A DNA stretch of 64,000 nucleotides from Saccharothrix ecbatanensis. GTDB lineage: Bacteria; Actinomycetota; Actinomycetes; Mycobacteriales; Pseudonocardiaceae. The DNA lies in NCBI RefSeq assembly GCF_014205015.1, contig NZ_JACHMO010000001.1, forward strand, positions 868,001-932,000, given 5' to 3'. Of this stretch, positions 7,865 through 16,217 are shown in pieces. Both the position numbers and the translations under genes were made by a program. The first letter of the stretch is position 1, and each line of letters opens with the position of its first letter. The notes beneath the pieces are model-generated. The model saw only the letters and a program-made list of their open reading frames with translations. It was not told the origin of the DNA and did not search any database.

Positions 7865-8998
7865 ATGACGAACACGGAGATCCGCCCCTTCCGCATCGAG
7901 GTCACGCAGGCCGAGCTGGACGACCTGACCGGTCGCCTCGACCGCACCCGCCTGCCGCAGCCGGCGCCGGGCGACACCTGGGAGCACGGCACCCCCAACC
8001 ACTACCTGCGTGAGGCCGTGACGGCGTGGCGCGCGTTCGACTGGCGTGCCGCCGAGGAGCGCATCAACGCCCACGCGCACTTCATCACCGAGATCGAGAA
8101 CCAGCCGATCCACTTCATCCACGTCGAGTCGCCGCACGAGGGCGCGACGCCGCTGCTGCTCGCGCACACCTACCCCGGCTCGTCGGTCGACTACCTCGAC
8201 ATGATCGGCAGGCTCACCGACCCCGTCGCCCACGGCGGGCGCGCCGAGGACGCGTTCCACGTCGTCGTGCCGGACGCACCAGGCTTCGGCTTCTCCAACC
8301 CGGTCACCGAATCGGGCTGGACCACCGCCCGCGTGGCCCGCGCCTACGACACCCTCATGCGCAGGCTCGGTTACGAGCGCTACGGCGTGCACGGCTCCGA
8401 CCACGGCGCGATGGTCGCCCGCGAACTCGGCATCCTCGCCCCGGAGGGTTTCCTGGGGTTGCACGTGCTGCAGCTGTTCTCCTTCCCGTCGGGCGACCCC
8501 GCGGAGTTCGAACGACTCGAACCGCGGGACTACGCCGGTCTGGAGCACATGCGGTGGTTCCAGAAGGTCGGCGGCTACAACACCATGAACGCCAGCAGGC
8601 CGCAGACGGTCGCGGCCGGGCTCAGCGACTCGCCGATCGGGATGCTCGCCTACAGCGAGCTGTTCAACTCCTTCGGCAACGGCACGTCCCTGGTGCCGCT
8701 GGAGACCATCCTCACCGAGGTGTCCGTCAACTGGTTCGCGAACGCCGCCGCGGGCATGGCCCGGTCCTACTTCGACAACGCCGCCGTCCCCGCCGACGAG
8801 CCCGCCCCGGTGAACGCCGCCCCGACCGGCGTGGCCGTGTTCGCCGACGACTTCCAGACCATCAAGGTGTTCGCGGAACGGGACAACTCCGACATCGTGC
8901 ACTGGAGCCGTTTCGAGAAGGGCGGCCACTTCGCCGCACTCGAGGTCCCGGAGATCGTGGTGGACGACATCCGGACGTTCTTCACCGCACTGCGGTGA
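7865..8998 (+). CDS. Epoxide-hydrolase-type alpha/beta hydrolase
   Basis: A 377-residue protein of the epoxide hydrolase N-terminal family. It opens with the EHN domain (IRPFRIEVTQAELDDLTGRL, then WRAFDWRAAEERINAHAHFI). The core has the oxyanion motif HTYPGS, the nucleophile elbow GVHGSDHGAMVAREL (Asp in GSDHG) and the late histidine in EKGGHFAALEVP. Members hydrolyse epoxides or esters; the substrate cannot be told. ATG 7865 is preferred to ATG 7844, because 7844 falls in the palindrome and MTNTEIRPF is the usual family start. No clear ribosome site is seen, so the message may be nearly leaderless. A rho-independent terminator follows. Confidence 0.88.
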   Translation: MTNTEIRPFRIEVTQAELDDLTGRLDRTRLPQPAPGDTWEHGTPNHYLREAVTAWRAFDWRAAEERINAHAHFITEIENQPIHFIHVESPHEGATPLLLAHTYPGSSVDYLDMIGRLTDPVAHGGRAEDAFHVVVPDAPGFGFSNPVTESGWTTARVARAYDTLMRRLGYERYGVHGSDHGAMVARELGILAPEGFLGLHVLQLFSFPSGDPAEFERLEPRDYAGLEHMRWFQKVGGYNTMNASRPQTVAAGLSDSPIGMLAYSELFNSFGNGTSLVPLETILTEVSVNWFANAAAGMARSYFDNAAVPADEPAPVNAAPTGVAVFADDFQTIKVFAERDNSDIVHWSRFEKGGHFAALEVPEIVVDDIRTFFTALR

Positions 8999-9015
8999 AC
9001 TCCCTGAAACGGCCT

Positions 9016-9058
9016 CCCGACCCCCGGTCTGCGACAGGCGGAACGGGGGTCGGGTTTT
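9016..9058 (+). terminator. Intrinsic terminator after the hydrolase
   Basis: CCCGACCCCCG (9016-9026) pairs perfectly with CGGGGGTCGGG (9044-9054), followed by TTTT. It is 18 bases after the hydrolase stop codon. Confidence 0.85.
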
Positions 9059-9104
9059 CTGCCTCGGTCAGCCCACCGGCCGGCACCCGAGCCGCCTCAC
9101 ACCC

Positions 9105-9561
9105 GTGAAGTGGGTCGACGGCTGGCCCCGCGTCGGACCCGTCAACCTCACCGAACGCGCACCCGCCGTGTGGCACCCCGTCGAGCCGGACCCGCCGCGT
9201 GACGACTTCGACACCGCGGACCTCGCACCGCGGTGGATCTCCCCTTACGCGCGTCTCGTCGACTCGTGGTCGCTGGCCGACCGGCCGGGGTGGCTCACGC
9301 TGCACGCCACGGCACGTCGCCGTGATCGCCCGGATCGGACCACTGCGCCGGCGCGTGGCCGAACGACCCGTGCCACCCGGCCCGCTGACCCTGGCAATCA
9401 CCACCCGCACGGACGACACGGGCGCACCGGACCTCGTCGGCTTCCACGTCGACAGCGAGCTGCTGGCCGAGCTCGACGGCCGCTACCTGTCCACCGAGGT
9501 CGCCACCGGCTTCACCGGACGGGCGATCGGCATGTACGTCACCGAGGGCACGGTGTTGTGA
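9105..9561 (+). pseudogene. Degraded C-terminal piece of a GH43 beta-xylosidase
   Basis: Two frames together match the intact GH43 encoded at 26860-28371. Frame A (from 9105) gives KWVDGWPRVG, PPRDDFDTADLAPRWIS and RPGWLTLHA. After a frame change near 9290, frame B gives IARIGPLRRRV, LAELDGRYLSTEVATGFTGR and IGMYVTEGTVL. The intact paralogue has RWVDGWPVVG, VRDDFDKSDLHPRWIS, YARIGPLRSLV and ARLDGRYLSTEVAGGFTGR at equivalent positions. Part of the beta-sandwich domain between the frames and all of the catalytic propeller are missing. It is therefore the debris of a second, diverged GH43 copy. Confidence 0.85.
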
Positions 9562-9628
9562 TGACCGGTCGGATCCAGTCACCGCTCGTTCGACGGACCA
9601 CCTGAACGCTTAACCGCAAGGGAAAAGT

Positions 9629-9661
9629 CCGTAGGCGGTGCCCAGGGGACGCCGCCTACGG
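9629..9661 (-). terminator. Hairpin downstream of the GH6 gene
   Basis: CCGTAGGCGG (9629-9638) and CCGCCTACGG (9652-9661) form a perfect 10-bp stem. Read on the minus strand it follows the GH6 stop by 36 bases and is trailed by GGACTTTTCC, which holds a short U-tract. Confidence 0.7.
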
Positions 9662-9697
9662 GTGTGCAGTGCTTGTTCAGTTGTCAGTCACCCGATG

Positions 9698-11490
9698 TCA
9701 CAGCGCCGGGTAGGCGTTGCGCATGAGCTCCTGGAACTGGGCCGAGAACCAGTGGCCCGAGAGCGGCGCGTTCGCCAGTGCACCCGACATGTTGTTGCCG
9801 TTGCGGATGTTGCCGGTGTACGTGGGGTCGCACATGCGGTCGAAGCCCTTGCCCTCGTCGTTCGGGATCTGGGTGCTGGAGCCGTCGGACTCGCCCGGCG
9901 GCTTGATCCAGACGTAGGCGTCGATACCCGGCTTCGGAGCGGCCGTCGGACGCTCGCCCAGACCGGCGCCGGACTGGTTGCACCAGTTGCCCTTCTGGTG
10001 ACGACGGTCGATGCGCGACTCGTTCACGTAGGTGGTCGGGTCGCCCGAGGTCGACTTGGCGGTGGGCCGGTTCGGGCCGCCCCAGCCGTTGCGCGAGGTG
10101 TCGATCAGCATGCCGATGCCGCTGTCGAAGCCCTGCTTCACCAGTTCTGCGCGCATCGCCGTGGCGAAGCCCACCTCACCGTTGAAGTCGTTCCAGTCGA
10201 TCCACTTCGAGGCCTCCTTCACCGGGCGGCCGCCGACGTTGTCGTCGACCGTCCAGAACGGCTCCTCCAGCGCGGAGAAGTTCGCCGTGTTGGTGATGAA
10301 GCCGTGGATCTTGTCCTTGGTGGCGCCGTTCTTGCCGAGGAGCGTCGCGAACAGCTTCGCCGCGGCGAAGAAGTTGTCGTACTGGGGATCCGCGTCGCCC
10401 CAACCGATCCAGCCGTGGTGGCCGGCGTCGATGTAGTTGTAGACGTTGCCGATGGCGCCGAGTTTGCCGATGGAGTAGGAAATGCCCTCGACGTAGTTGC
10501 CGTTCTGCTTCATGACGTCGCAGTTCGGCGTGGCGGTGGCGCGCGGCGACACGTTCGTCACCAGGTTCGGCAGCGAGTCGATCTCGGTGACCGCGACGAT
10601 GCGCAGCTTCGAGTACGCCGGCCGGGCTACGATCCGGCGATCTTGTCGATGTACTCGGTCTTGTAGCGACCGATCTCGTCGGCCTTCAGCTCACCGTTCG
10701 ACGCCAGCGCGGCGCAGTCGCGGCCGGGCAGGTTGTAGACGACGAACTGGAACACCAGCTGACCGTCCGCACGGGCCGCCCGCTGCTTCTCCGCCTCGTT
10801 CAGGTGATCGACCAGACCCATGGAGCCGGTGGTCGGCGAGCCGTTGCCGGTGATCGCGCTGATCCGGTCCAGCCACACACCGGTCGGCTGGTTGGCGATC
10901 CGCGAGCCACCCGGCTCGGCAGCCGCCTGACGCGACCACTGCGGGTTGACGTACACGCCCGCGCCCACGTACGGGTTGTCCACCTTCGGACCACCCGGGT
11001 TGGTGTCCGTGGAGGTCGTCGTGGTGGTGGTGCTGGTGGTCGTCGTGGTGTCGACCGTCCCCGTGCACACCGTGCCGTTCAACCGGAACGACGTGGGCAC
11101 CGGGTTGGACCCGTTCCACGAACCGTTGAAGCCGGGTGCCACCGAAGCACCGGTGCCGAGGTTGGCGCTCCAGGAGGGGTTGCGGACCGTCACGCGGCTC
11201 CCGGACTGGGAGAACTCACCGTTCCAACCCTGCTGGACCGACTGGCCGGCGGCGAAGTCCCACTCCAGCGTCCAACCGCCGGAGATGGCGTCACCGAGGT
11301 TGGTGACCGTGACGTTGGCGCCGAATCCGCCTTGCCACTGACTCGAAACTTGATACGACACCCGGCAACCGGGCGCCGCATTGGCGGTGGCGGTCGAAGC
11401 CACCACCCCGGCGACGGACAAAGCCGCCACCGAGGTCATCGCCAATGCCCCGGTCATTTTCCGGGATCGTACGAACGTGCGCAGACTCAT
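9698..11490 (-). pseudogene. GH6 cellobiohydrolase with CBM2, single-base frameshift
   Basis: The first part (from ATG 11490, SD AAGGAGG) has a Tat/Sec-like signal peptide, a family 2 cellulose-binding module (CRVSYQVSSQWQGGFGANVT, then WNGSNPVPTSFRLNGTVC), a Thr/Ser linker, and the start of a GH6 domain up to GRYKTEYIDKIAG. A stop then appears at about 10627. Shifting frame by one base inside 10628-10640 restores the family text: IVARPAYSKLRIVAVTEIDS, then LPNLVTNV and the rest to 9698. The catalytic acid of GH6 (Asp in the DSLPN motif) lies just after the break. The restored protein would be about 597 residues and a secreted cellobiohydrolase. One missing base in a G run could be a sequencing error or a real recent mutation. 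Confidence 0.88.
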
Positions 11491-11521
11491 GCATCGCCTC
11501 CTTGCGAGCAAACCACCATTC

Positions 11522-11533
11522 GGGAGCGCTTCC
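11522..11533. promoter_or_regulatory. Imperfect CebR-like half of the GH6 control region
   Basis: GGGAGCGCTTCC differs by one base from the core GGGAGCGCTCCC found 56 bases further upstream. It is located 32 bases before the GH6 start, so a repressor bound here would block transcription or elongation. Confidence 0.5.
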
Positions 11534-11572
11534 GGAAATGTCCCCTAAATAGATCCACACGAGACCGAAAAG

Positions 11573-11594
11573 CTTCTGGGAGCGCTCCCAGAAG
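11573..11594. promoter_or_regulatory. Perfect 22-bp CebR-type operator of the GH6 cellulase
   Basis: The core TGGGAGCGCTCCCA (11577-11590) is the known CebR/CelR operator of actinobacterial cellulase genes. Here the symmetry extends to 22 perfect bases (11573-11594). It sits about 85 bases upstream of the GH6 start. CebR is a LacI-family repressor released by cello-oligosaccharides; an intact copy is not encoded in this window. Confidence 0.85.
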
Positions 11595-11912
11595 AACCAT
11601 AACGCGCGGTGCCTGGCACGCGCCGAAGTCGAGGAATAGATGGGTATGCGCAAGAAACTCCTGCACTGATTGTTGGCTGGTGCTTGCCGGCCGATTTGAG
11701 TGAGTAGACCGGCCCCGGCACGCCCGATCCGGCTACGCGTGGGGGTCCGATGAGCTGTGCCGATGCGTCGCCGACCGGCCGCGACAACGAAGTGGGCGAC
11801 TGCGACCGCTGCGGCACCTATGTGGGCGGCAGATCGGTGTCCGACAACGCTCCGGCAGCTGCGCGGGCAGCCTGACAGCACATTGGCCGCAGGTCCCGCT
11901 CTCGACGGGATC

Positions 11913-14798
11913 TCAGCCGAGGCGGTCCGCGCGCAGTTGAGCGCGTGACGTGATCTCCAGTTTGCGGAACAACTGGGCGACGTGCCGATCGACCGTCCGG
12001 GAGGACAGGACGAGCTTGTCGGCGATTTCGCGGTTGGTCTGCCCGGCCGCGACCATGCGTGCGATCTGAGCCTCCCGGGGTGAGAGGTCGTTGCCGTACC
12101 CCGGTCGTCCCCGTCGGGCCGGTTTCGCGCTGCCGAGGGTGTGCAGGGTGTGGCGGCAGCGCACGGCGTCCTTGGACGCTCCGAGTCCGTCGAGGGTCTC
12201 CACCAGGTCCGTGAGCAGCTCGACGGCCTTGTCCGGGTCGGACGGCGCCAGGCCCGTCGCCTCGTGTTCCCTGGAGATGGCGGCGAAGTACGGTGCACCC
12301 ATCGCCTCGTAGCCTGCGGCGGCCTGCCTGAAGTGGCCGACGGCCTCGGTGTGCCGGCCCCGAGCTTCGGCCAGCGAGCCGCGGCACTGCGCGAGCGCGG
12401 CGAGCACGGCCGGCGCGTCGCGGCCGGCGATGCCTTCGGCGGCCTCGTCCACCAGTCGTTGGGCGTCCGCAGTCCGTCCGGCGGCTAAGTAGGCGGTGAC
12501 CGCGACCGGAGCCAGCACGCCTGCCCAGGGCCAGCCGTCCGTGAACCGCACGGCGGCAAGTCCCCGCTCGACTTCCGCCGCCGCTTTGCCTGCCGCTTTG
12601 CGTTCCAGCAGGATCGTGGCCAGTCCCGCGATCCCGCTGATCGCCACCGGAACGATGGCGTCGTCGGGGTCGTGGGCGCCGGTCCTGCCGAAGTGCTCGA
12701 CCGCCGCCGCCCGGTCGCCGCGCGCCGCGGCGAGCCACCCGAGCACCTGTTCCAGTTCGCCGGTCACGCTGGTCACGTCGCGGTACTCCTCGATCAACCC
12801 GCTCGCCCGTTCCGTCAGGCCTCCCCACCGACCGGTGATCCAGTCCAGCCGCGCTTCGGTGGTCCGGCCGGTGGCGACCACGTACGACGCGCCGCGCTCG
12901 GTCGCGAGCCGCAGCCCGTCGCGCAGGAACCGGGCGCCCAGGTCGAGGTGGCCCAGCCACACGCAGGCGTCGGCGACGGCGCACCGCAACCGGGCCAGCT
13001 GCCGCTCACCACCGTGGGTGTCCGCGCGCTGGGGCATCTCGTCCATCCCCGTGAGGTACCCGCGGTGCAGACGGGATCCGAGCAGATCGGCTGCCAGGGA
13101 GATCCGCAGCTCGCCCGTCGCGGTCACCTGGTGAGTCTCGGCCCGCTGCCGCCACAGATCGAGTTCAGCGGGCGGCACCGTGCCCAGGTACGGCGTCGCG
13201 AGCACGGCCGCGGCGCGGGCCACGAGGTCGGGCCTGTCCACCGACTCGTCGATCGCGCGGTGGAGTTCGGCCCGTCCTTCCCGGATGCGGCCGATCTGCC
13301 GGACCAGCAGCAGGGCCCGGTGCAGGCGCACCTCGCCGCGCACCGCCGTGGTCAGCCGCGGGTCGAGCAGCAGGTGTTGCAGCATCCCCGTCGGGTCCCG
13401 CTGCTCCAGCCCTGTGCTGGCGATGTGCCCGAGCTTGATCGCCAGCCGGTCGACGACATCGGCGGGCAGCGCCGCAACGGCGAGCAACCGCTGGAGCAGC
13501 GTGGTCGCGGTCGCCGCGTCACCGGAGTCGACGGCCCGGTCCACCGCGGCCTCTGCGTAGGTCACCCAGTCCGCCGTGCGGCCCGCCCGCTCGCTGTGCT
13601 CGGCCAGCTGGACCAACGGTCTCGGTTCGACGTGCTCCAGTGCGTCGACGGCGCGGTCGTGCAGGGCGGCACGCTCGGGAGAGCTGATCCCGTCGTAGAC
13701 GGCCTGACGGGCCAACATGTGCCGGAAGCCGTACCGCAACCCCTCCACCTCGTGCAGGACATGTCCGTCGACAGCGTGCGACAGCATTGTCCGCAACCTG
13801 TTCTCCGGGACGCCGCCCACCTCGGCGAGCAACGCGGCGGGCGCGGGCGTGCCGAGCACGGCGGCCGCCTCGACCAGGTGAACCGCGGCGGTGGGCAGGG
13901 CGGCGAGGCGATCGGCCATCGCGTCGCGCAGGAGCACTGGGACCTTGACGGCGTCGAGCAGCTGTTCTGCCTGCGCGCTGCCCGCGCGCACCGCCCCTGC
14001 CGGGTCGCGTAAGGCGCGCAGCACCTCCTCCACGACGAACGGGATGCCCGCGGTCCGCTCGTGCAGCCGGGCCGCGAACTCCGCCGACACGCTCTCCACG
14101 CCGAGGATCGCCTCGGTCAGCCCCCGCACACCGTTGACGTCCAGCGGCTCGATCTCCAGCACCGCGACCAGGCCGCCGGCAGCGGGCCGGAACTCCGCGC
14201 CCAACGGGCTGCCGCCGTGCAAGTCCTCCCGTCGGTAGGTGAGGACCATGGCGAGGTCGGCCGGCGGCTCGCCGGCCAAGAAGCGCAGCAGCTGGCGCGT
14301 GCCGTCATCGGCCCAGTGCAGATCTTCCACCACCAGCAACGCCGGACCGAGTGCGCCGAGGAGTTCGCGCACCGCCCGGAAGAGCCGGTGCCGCTCGGCC
14401 CGCGGATCACCCAGCGGCGGCAACGGGGCGGGCAGCTCGGCGGCGATCTCGGGCAGCAGCGGAGCCAGCGCGCCGATCACCGGATTCAGGCTCGGCTGCC
14501 GGGCCAGTGCCGGCCCCACGCCGCGCAGCGCCTCCAACAAAGCACCGTAGGAGAACGTCTCACCGACCCGTTGACAGTGGCCGACCAGCGGCAACACCGA
14601 CCCCAGGTCGCCGGCGAGCAACTCCGACACCAGCCTGCTCTTGCCCACCCCCGCCTCGCCCTCGATCAGCACGACCGCCGGGCGGCGCACGACGACCTCC
14701 CGCAGCACGGCCAAGTCACCGCCACGCCCGACCAGAACAGGTGAACCGGCCCGGAACCAACCACCGCGGCCCGTCTCCGGGCCGCCAACCCGTCGCAT
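11913..14798 (-). CDS. LuxR-family LAL transcriptional regulator
   Basis: A 961-residue large ATP-binding LuxR regulator. The Walker A motif is GEAGVGKS at about residues 47-54, and Walker B is LLVVEDLHWAD about 120 residues later. A long TPR-like region fills the centre. The last 65 residues are a LuxR helix-turn-helix (LSPREAQIARMVAAGQTNRE, then KLVLSSRTVDRHVAQLFRKL). LALs are activators that bind ATP and an inducer, often controlling sugar or secondary-metabolite genes. ATG 14798 is chosen because GGAGG lies 8 bases upstream. It sits between the GH6 and the esterase/GH5 genes on the same strand, so it may control the cellulase group; this is inferred from position. Confidence 0.92.
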   Translation of the reverse strand: MRRVGGPETGRGGWFRAGSPVLVGRGGDLAVLREVVVRRPAVVLIEGEAGVGKSRLVSELLAGDLGSVLPLVGHCQRVGETFSYGALLEALRGVGPALARQPSLNPVIGALAPLLPEIAAELPAPLPPLGDPRAERHRLFRAVRELLGALGPALLVVEDLHWADDGTRQLLRFLAGEPPADLAMVLTYRREDLHGGSPLGAEFRPAAGGLVAVLEIEPLDVNGVRGLTEAILGVESVSAEFAARLHERTAGIPFVVEEVLRALRDPAGAVRAGSAQAEQLLDAVKVPVLLRDAMADRLAALPTAAVHLVEAAAVLGTPAPAALLAEVGGVPENRLRTMLSHAVDGHVLHEVEGLRYGFRHMLARQAVYDGISSPERAALHDRAVDALEHVEPRPLVQLAEHSERAGRTADWVTYAEAAVDRAVDSGDAATATTLLQRLLAVAALPADVVDRLAIKLGHIASTGLEQRDPTGMLQHLLLDPRLTTAVRGEVRLHRALLLVRQIGRIREGRAELHRAIDESVDRPDLVARAAAVLATPYLGTVPPAELDLWRQRAETHQVTATGELRISLAADLLGSRLHRGYLTGMDEMPQRADTHGGERQLARLRCAVADACVWLGHLDLGARFLRDGLRLATERGASYVVATGRTTEARLDWITGRWGGLTERASGLIEEYRDVTSVTGELEQVLGWLAAARGDRAAAVEHFGRTGAHDPDDAIVPVAISGIAGLATILLERKAAGKAAAEVERGLAAVRFTDGWPWAGVLAPVAVTAYLAAGRTADAQRLVDEAAEGIAGRDAPAVLAALAQCRGSLAEARGRHTEAVGHFRQAAAGYEAMGAPYFAAISREHEATGLAPSDPDKAVELLTDLVETLDGLGASKDAVRCRHTLHTLGSAKPARRGRPGYGNDLSPREAQIARMVAAGQTNREIADKLVLSSRTVDRHVAQLFRKLEITSRAQLRADRLG

Positions 14799-15041
14799 CA
14801 CCGCACCTCCAAAGCGCACCGATCGACGTCCTCGGACGCTGAACTCGAACGAGCAGGCCGTCCGGGCTCCCTCCGACCGGGTCGTGGATCAGACGGCGGT
14901 GCGGGTCGGGTCACGCCAGTGCCTATACCCCGTCCGACCGACGGCTGCTTCACGTCCACGAACTCCCGGATCGCACTGTCGGGAACGGGCGGTGCCGCCA
15001 CCGGCGGCGGCACCGACACCGTTGTCGTGATCCGTGCGTGG

Positions 15042-16136
15042 TCAGCCGAGCGTGCAGCTGACCGCAGGTGTCGTGTCGGCGCCGCTCCGGCCGGCCAGGA
15101 AGCCGAACGTGGCGGTGCTGCCGGGCGCCAAGGCGCCGTTCCAGGTGAGGTTCCGCGCGGTCACCGTCGTGCCGTTCTGGGTGACGTCGGCGTTCCACGC
15201 CTGGGTGATCCTGCGGCCGTCAGCGAAGTCGAACGTGGCTGTCCACGCCGAGGTCGCCGCCGTCGTGCCGTTGCGCACGCTCACTTCGCCCTGGAGCCCG
15301 TCGCCCCACTGGCTGATCACGCGGTAGGTCGCGGTGCAGGTCCCGGCCGGTGTGGTCGTCGTGGTCGTGGTCGGAGTCGTGGTGGTCGTGGTGGTGGGTG
15401 TGCCGTCGAGGACAGCGGCCAAACTGGGGTACCAGCGGTCGGCCATCTTGCGGACGCCGGCGTCGTTGGGGTGCACGCCGTCGTAGGTGTCGACGGCGAT
15501 GTCGAAGCCGGTCCACTGGTCGACCAGGGTGATGGGGGACTGCGCCGTGGTCTTGCTCGTCACCAGGGACGGGATGGCGTTGTTGAGCGCGACCACGTGG
15601 GTGCACTCGGGGCAGTGCATCGGGATGATCTTCGCCATCAGGATCTTGACGTTCGGGTTGTCGGCCCGCATCTGGTCGATGAGCTTGGAGTAGGCCGCGA
15701 TGACGGCGTCGATGGGGCGGAAGTTGCCCCACATGTCGTTGGTGCCCAGGTGCATGAGCACGACGTCGGGACGGGCGGCGTCCAGCCACGCCGGCAGCTG
15801 GTTCTGGTCGGCGATGCCCGTGGCCGAGTAACCGCTGTGGCCCTCGTGGTCGGTGTCGAACGGCACCGAGCAGCCGCCGCTGGACTTGGTGCCGACGAAG
15901 TCGACGTTGGTGTAGCCGGTCTTCTGCAGGCGGTCCCAGAGGTAGGCGCGCCAACAGCCGGGGGCTTCGGTGATCGAGTCACCGAGCGGCATGATCCGCA
16001 CCGGCGCCGCTGCCGTCGGCGGCGGTGCGGCGGCGGAGAACGCGGGCTGTGCCACGACGAGCGCCGATACCGCCAAGAGGGAGGCCGCGATCAGGGCGAA
16101 CAGGGCGGGTGTTCCGGGCTTGCTTCGTACGGACAT
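15042..16136 (-). CDS. Secreted SGNH/CE3-type carbohydrate esterase with CBM2
   Basis: A 364-residue exported enzyme. After a signal peptide (LIAASLLAVSALVVAQPAFS) the SGNH hydrolase motifs follow in order: block I PLGDSITEAPG (Ser about 54), block III LMHLGTNDMWG, and block V DTYDGVHPNDAG with the catalytic Asp and His. A Thr-rich linker leads to a C-terminal CBM2 (ATYRVISQWGDGLQGEVSV, then LTWNGALAPGSTATFGFLAG). The arrangement matches CE3-like acetyl xylan esterases that remove acetyl groups from hemicellulose bound to cellulose. ATG 16136 has GAGGGGA upstream. It lies 81 bases after the GH5 gene on the same strand and may share its transcript. Confidence 0.9.
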   Translation of the reverse strand: MSVRSKPGTPALFALIAASLLAVSALVVAQPAFSAAAPPPTAAAPVRIMPLGDSITEAPGCWRAYLWDRLQKTGYTNVDFVGTKSSGGCSVPFDTDHEGHSGYSATGIADQNQLPAWLDAARPDVVLMHLGTNDMWGNFRPIDAVIAAYSKLIDQMRADNPNVKILMAKIIPMHCPECTHVVALNNAIPSLVTSKTTAQSPITLVDQWTGFDIAVDTYDGVHPNDAGVRKMADRWYPSLAAVLDGTPTTTTTTTPTTTTTTTPAGTCTATYRVISQWGDGLQGEVSVRNGTTAATSAWTATFDFADGRRITQAWNADVTQNGTTVTARNLTWNGALAPGSTATFGFLAGRSGADTTPAVSCTLG

Positions 16137-16217
16137 GGGTCGTCCCCTCGGGGCGACCGGCCCGCCGGGGATAGGCGGCGGGCCGGTCGTGTCTGATGGA
16201 GCCGTGCAGGTAACCGG

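Noticed and set aside
11037..11060. Possible CRISPR-like or microsatellite repeat in the GTGGTGGTCGTCGT stretches of the cellulase genes
   Set aside because: These are the codons of the poly-Thr linkers in GH6, the esterase and GH5; unit length is three bases with no spacers.
12672..14012. Plus-strand open frame of 446 codons opposite the LAL regulator
   Set aside because: No recognisable domain; the opposite strand encodes a complete LAL protein.
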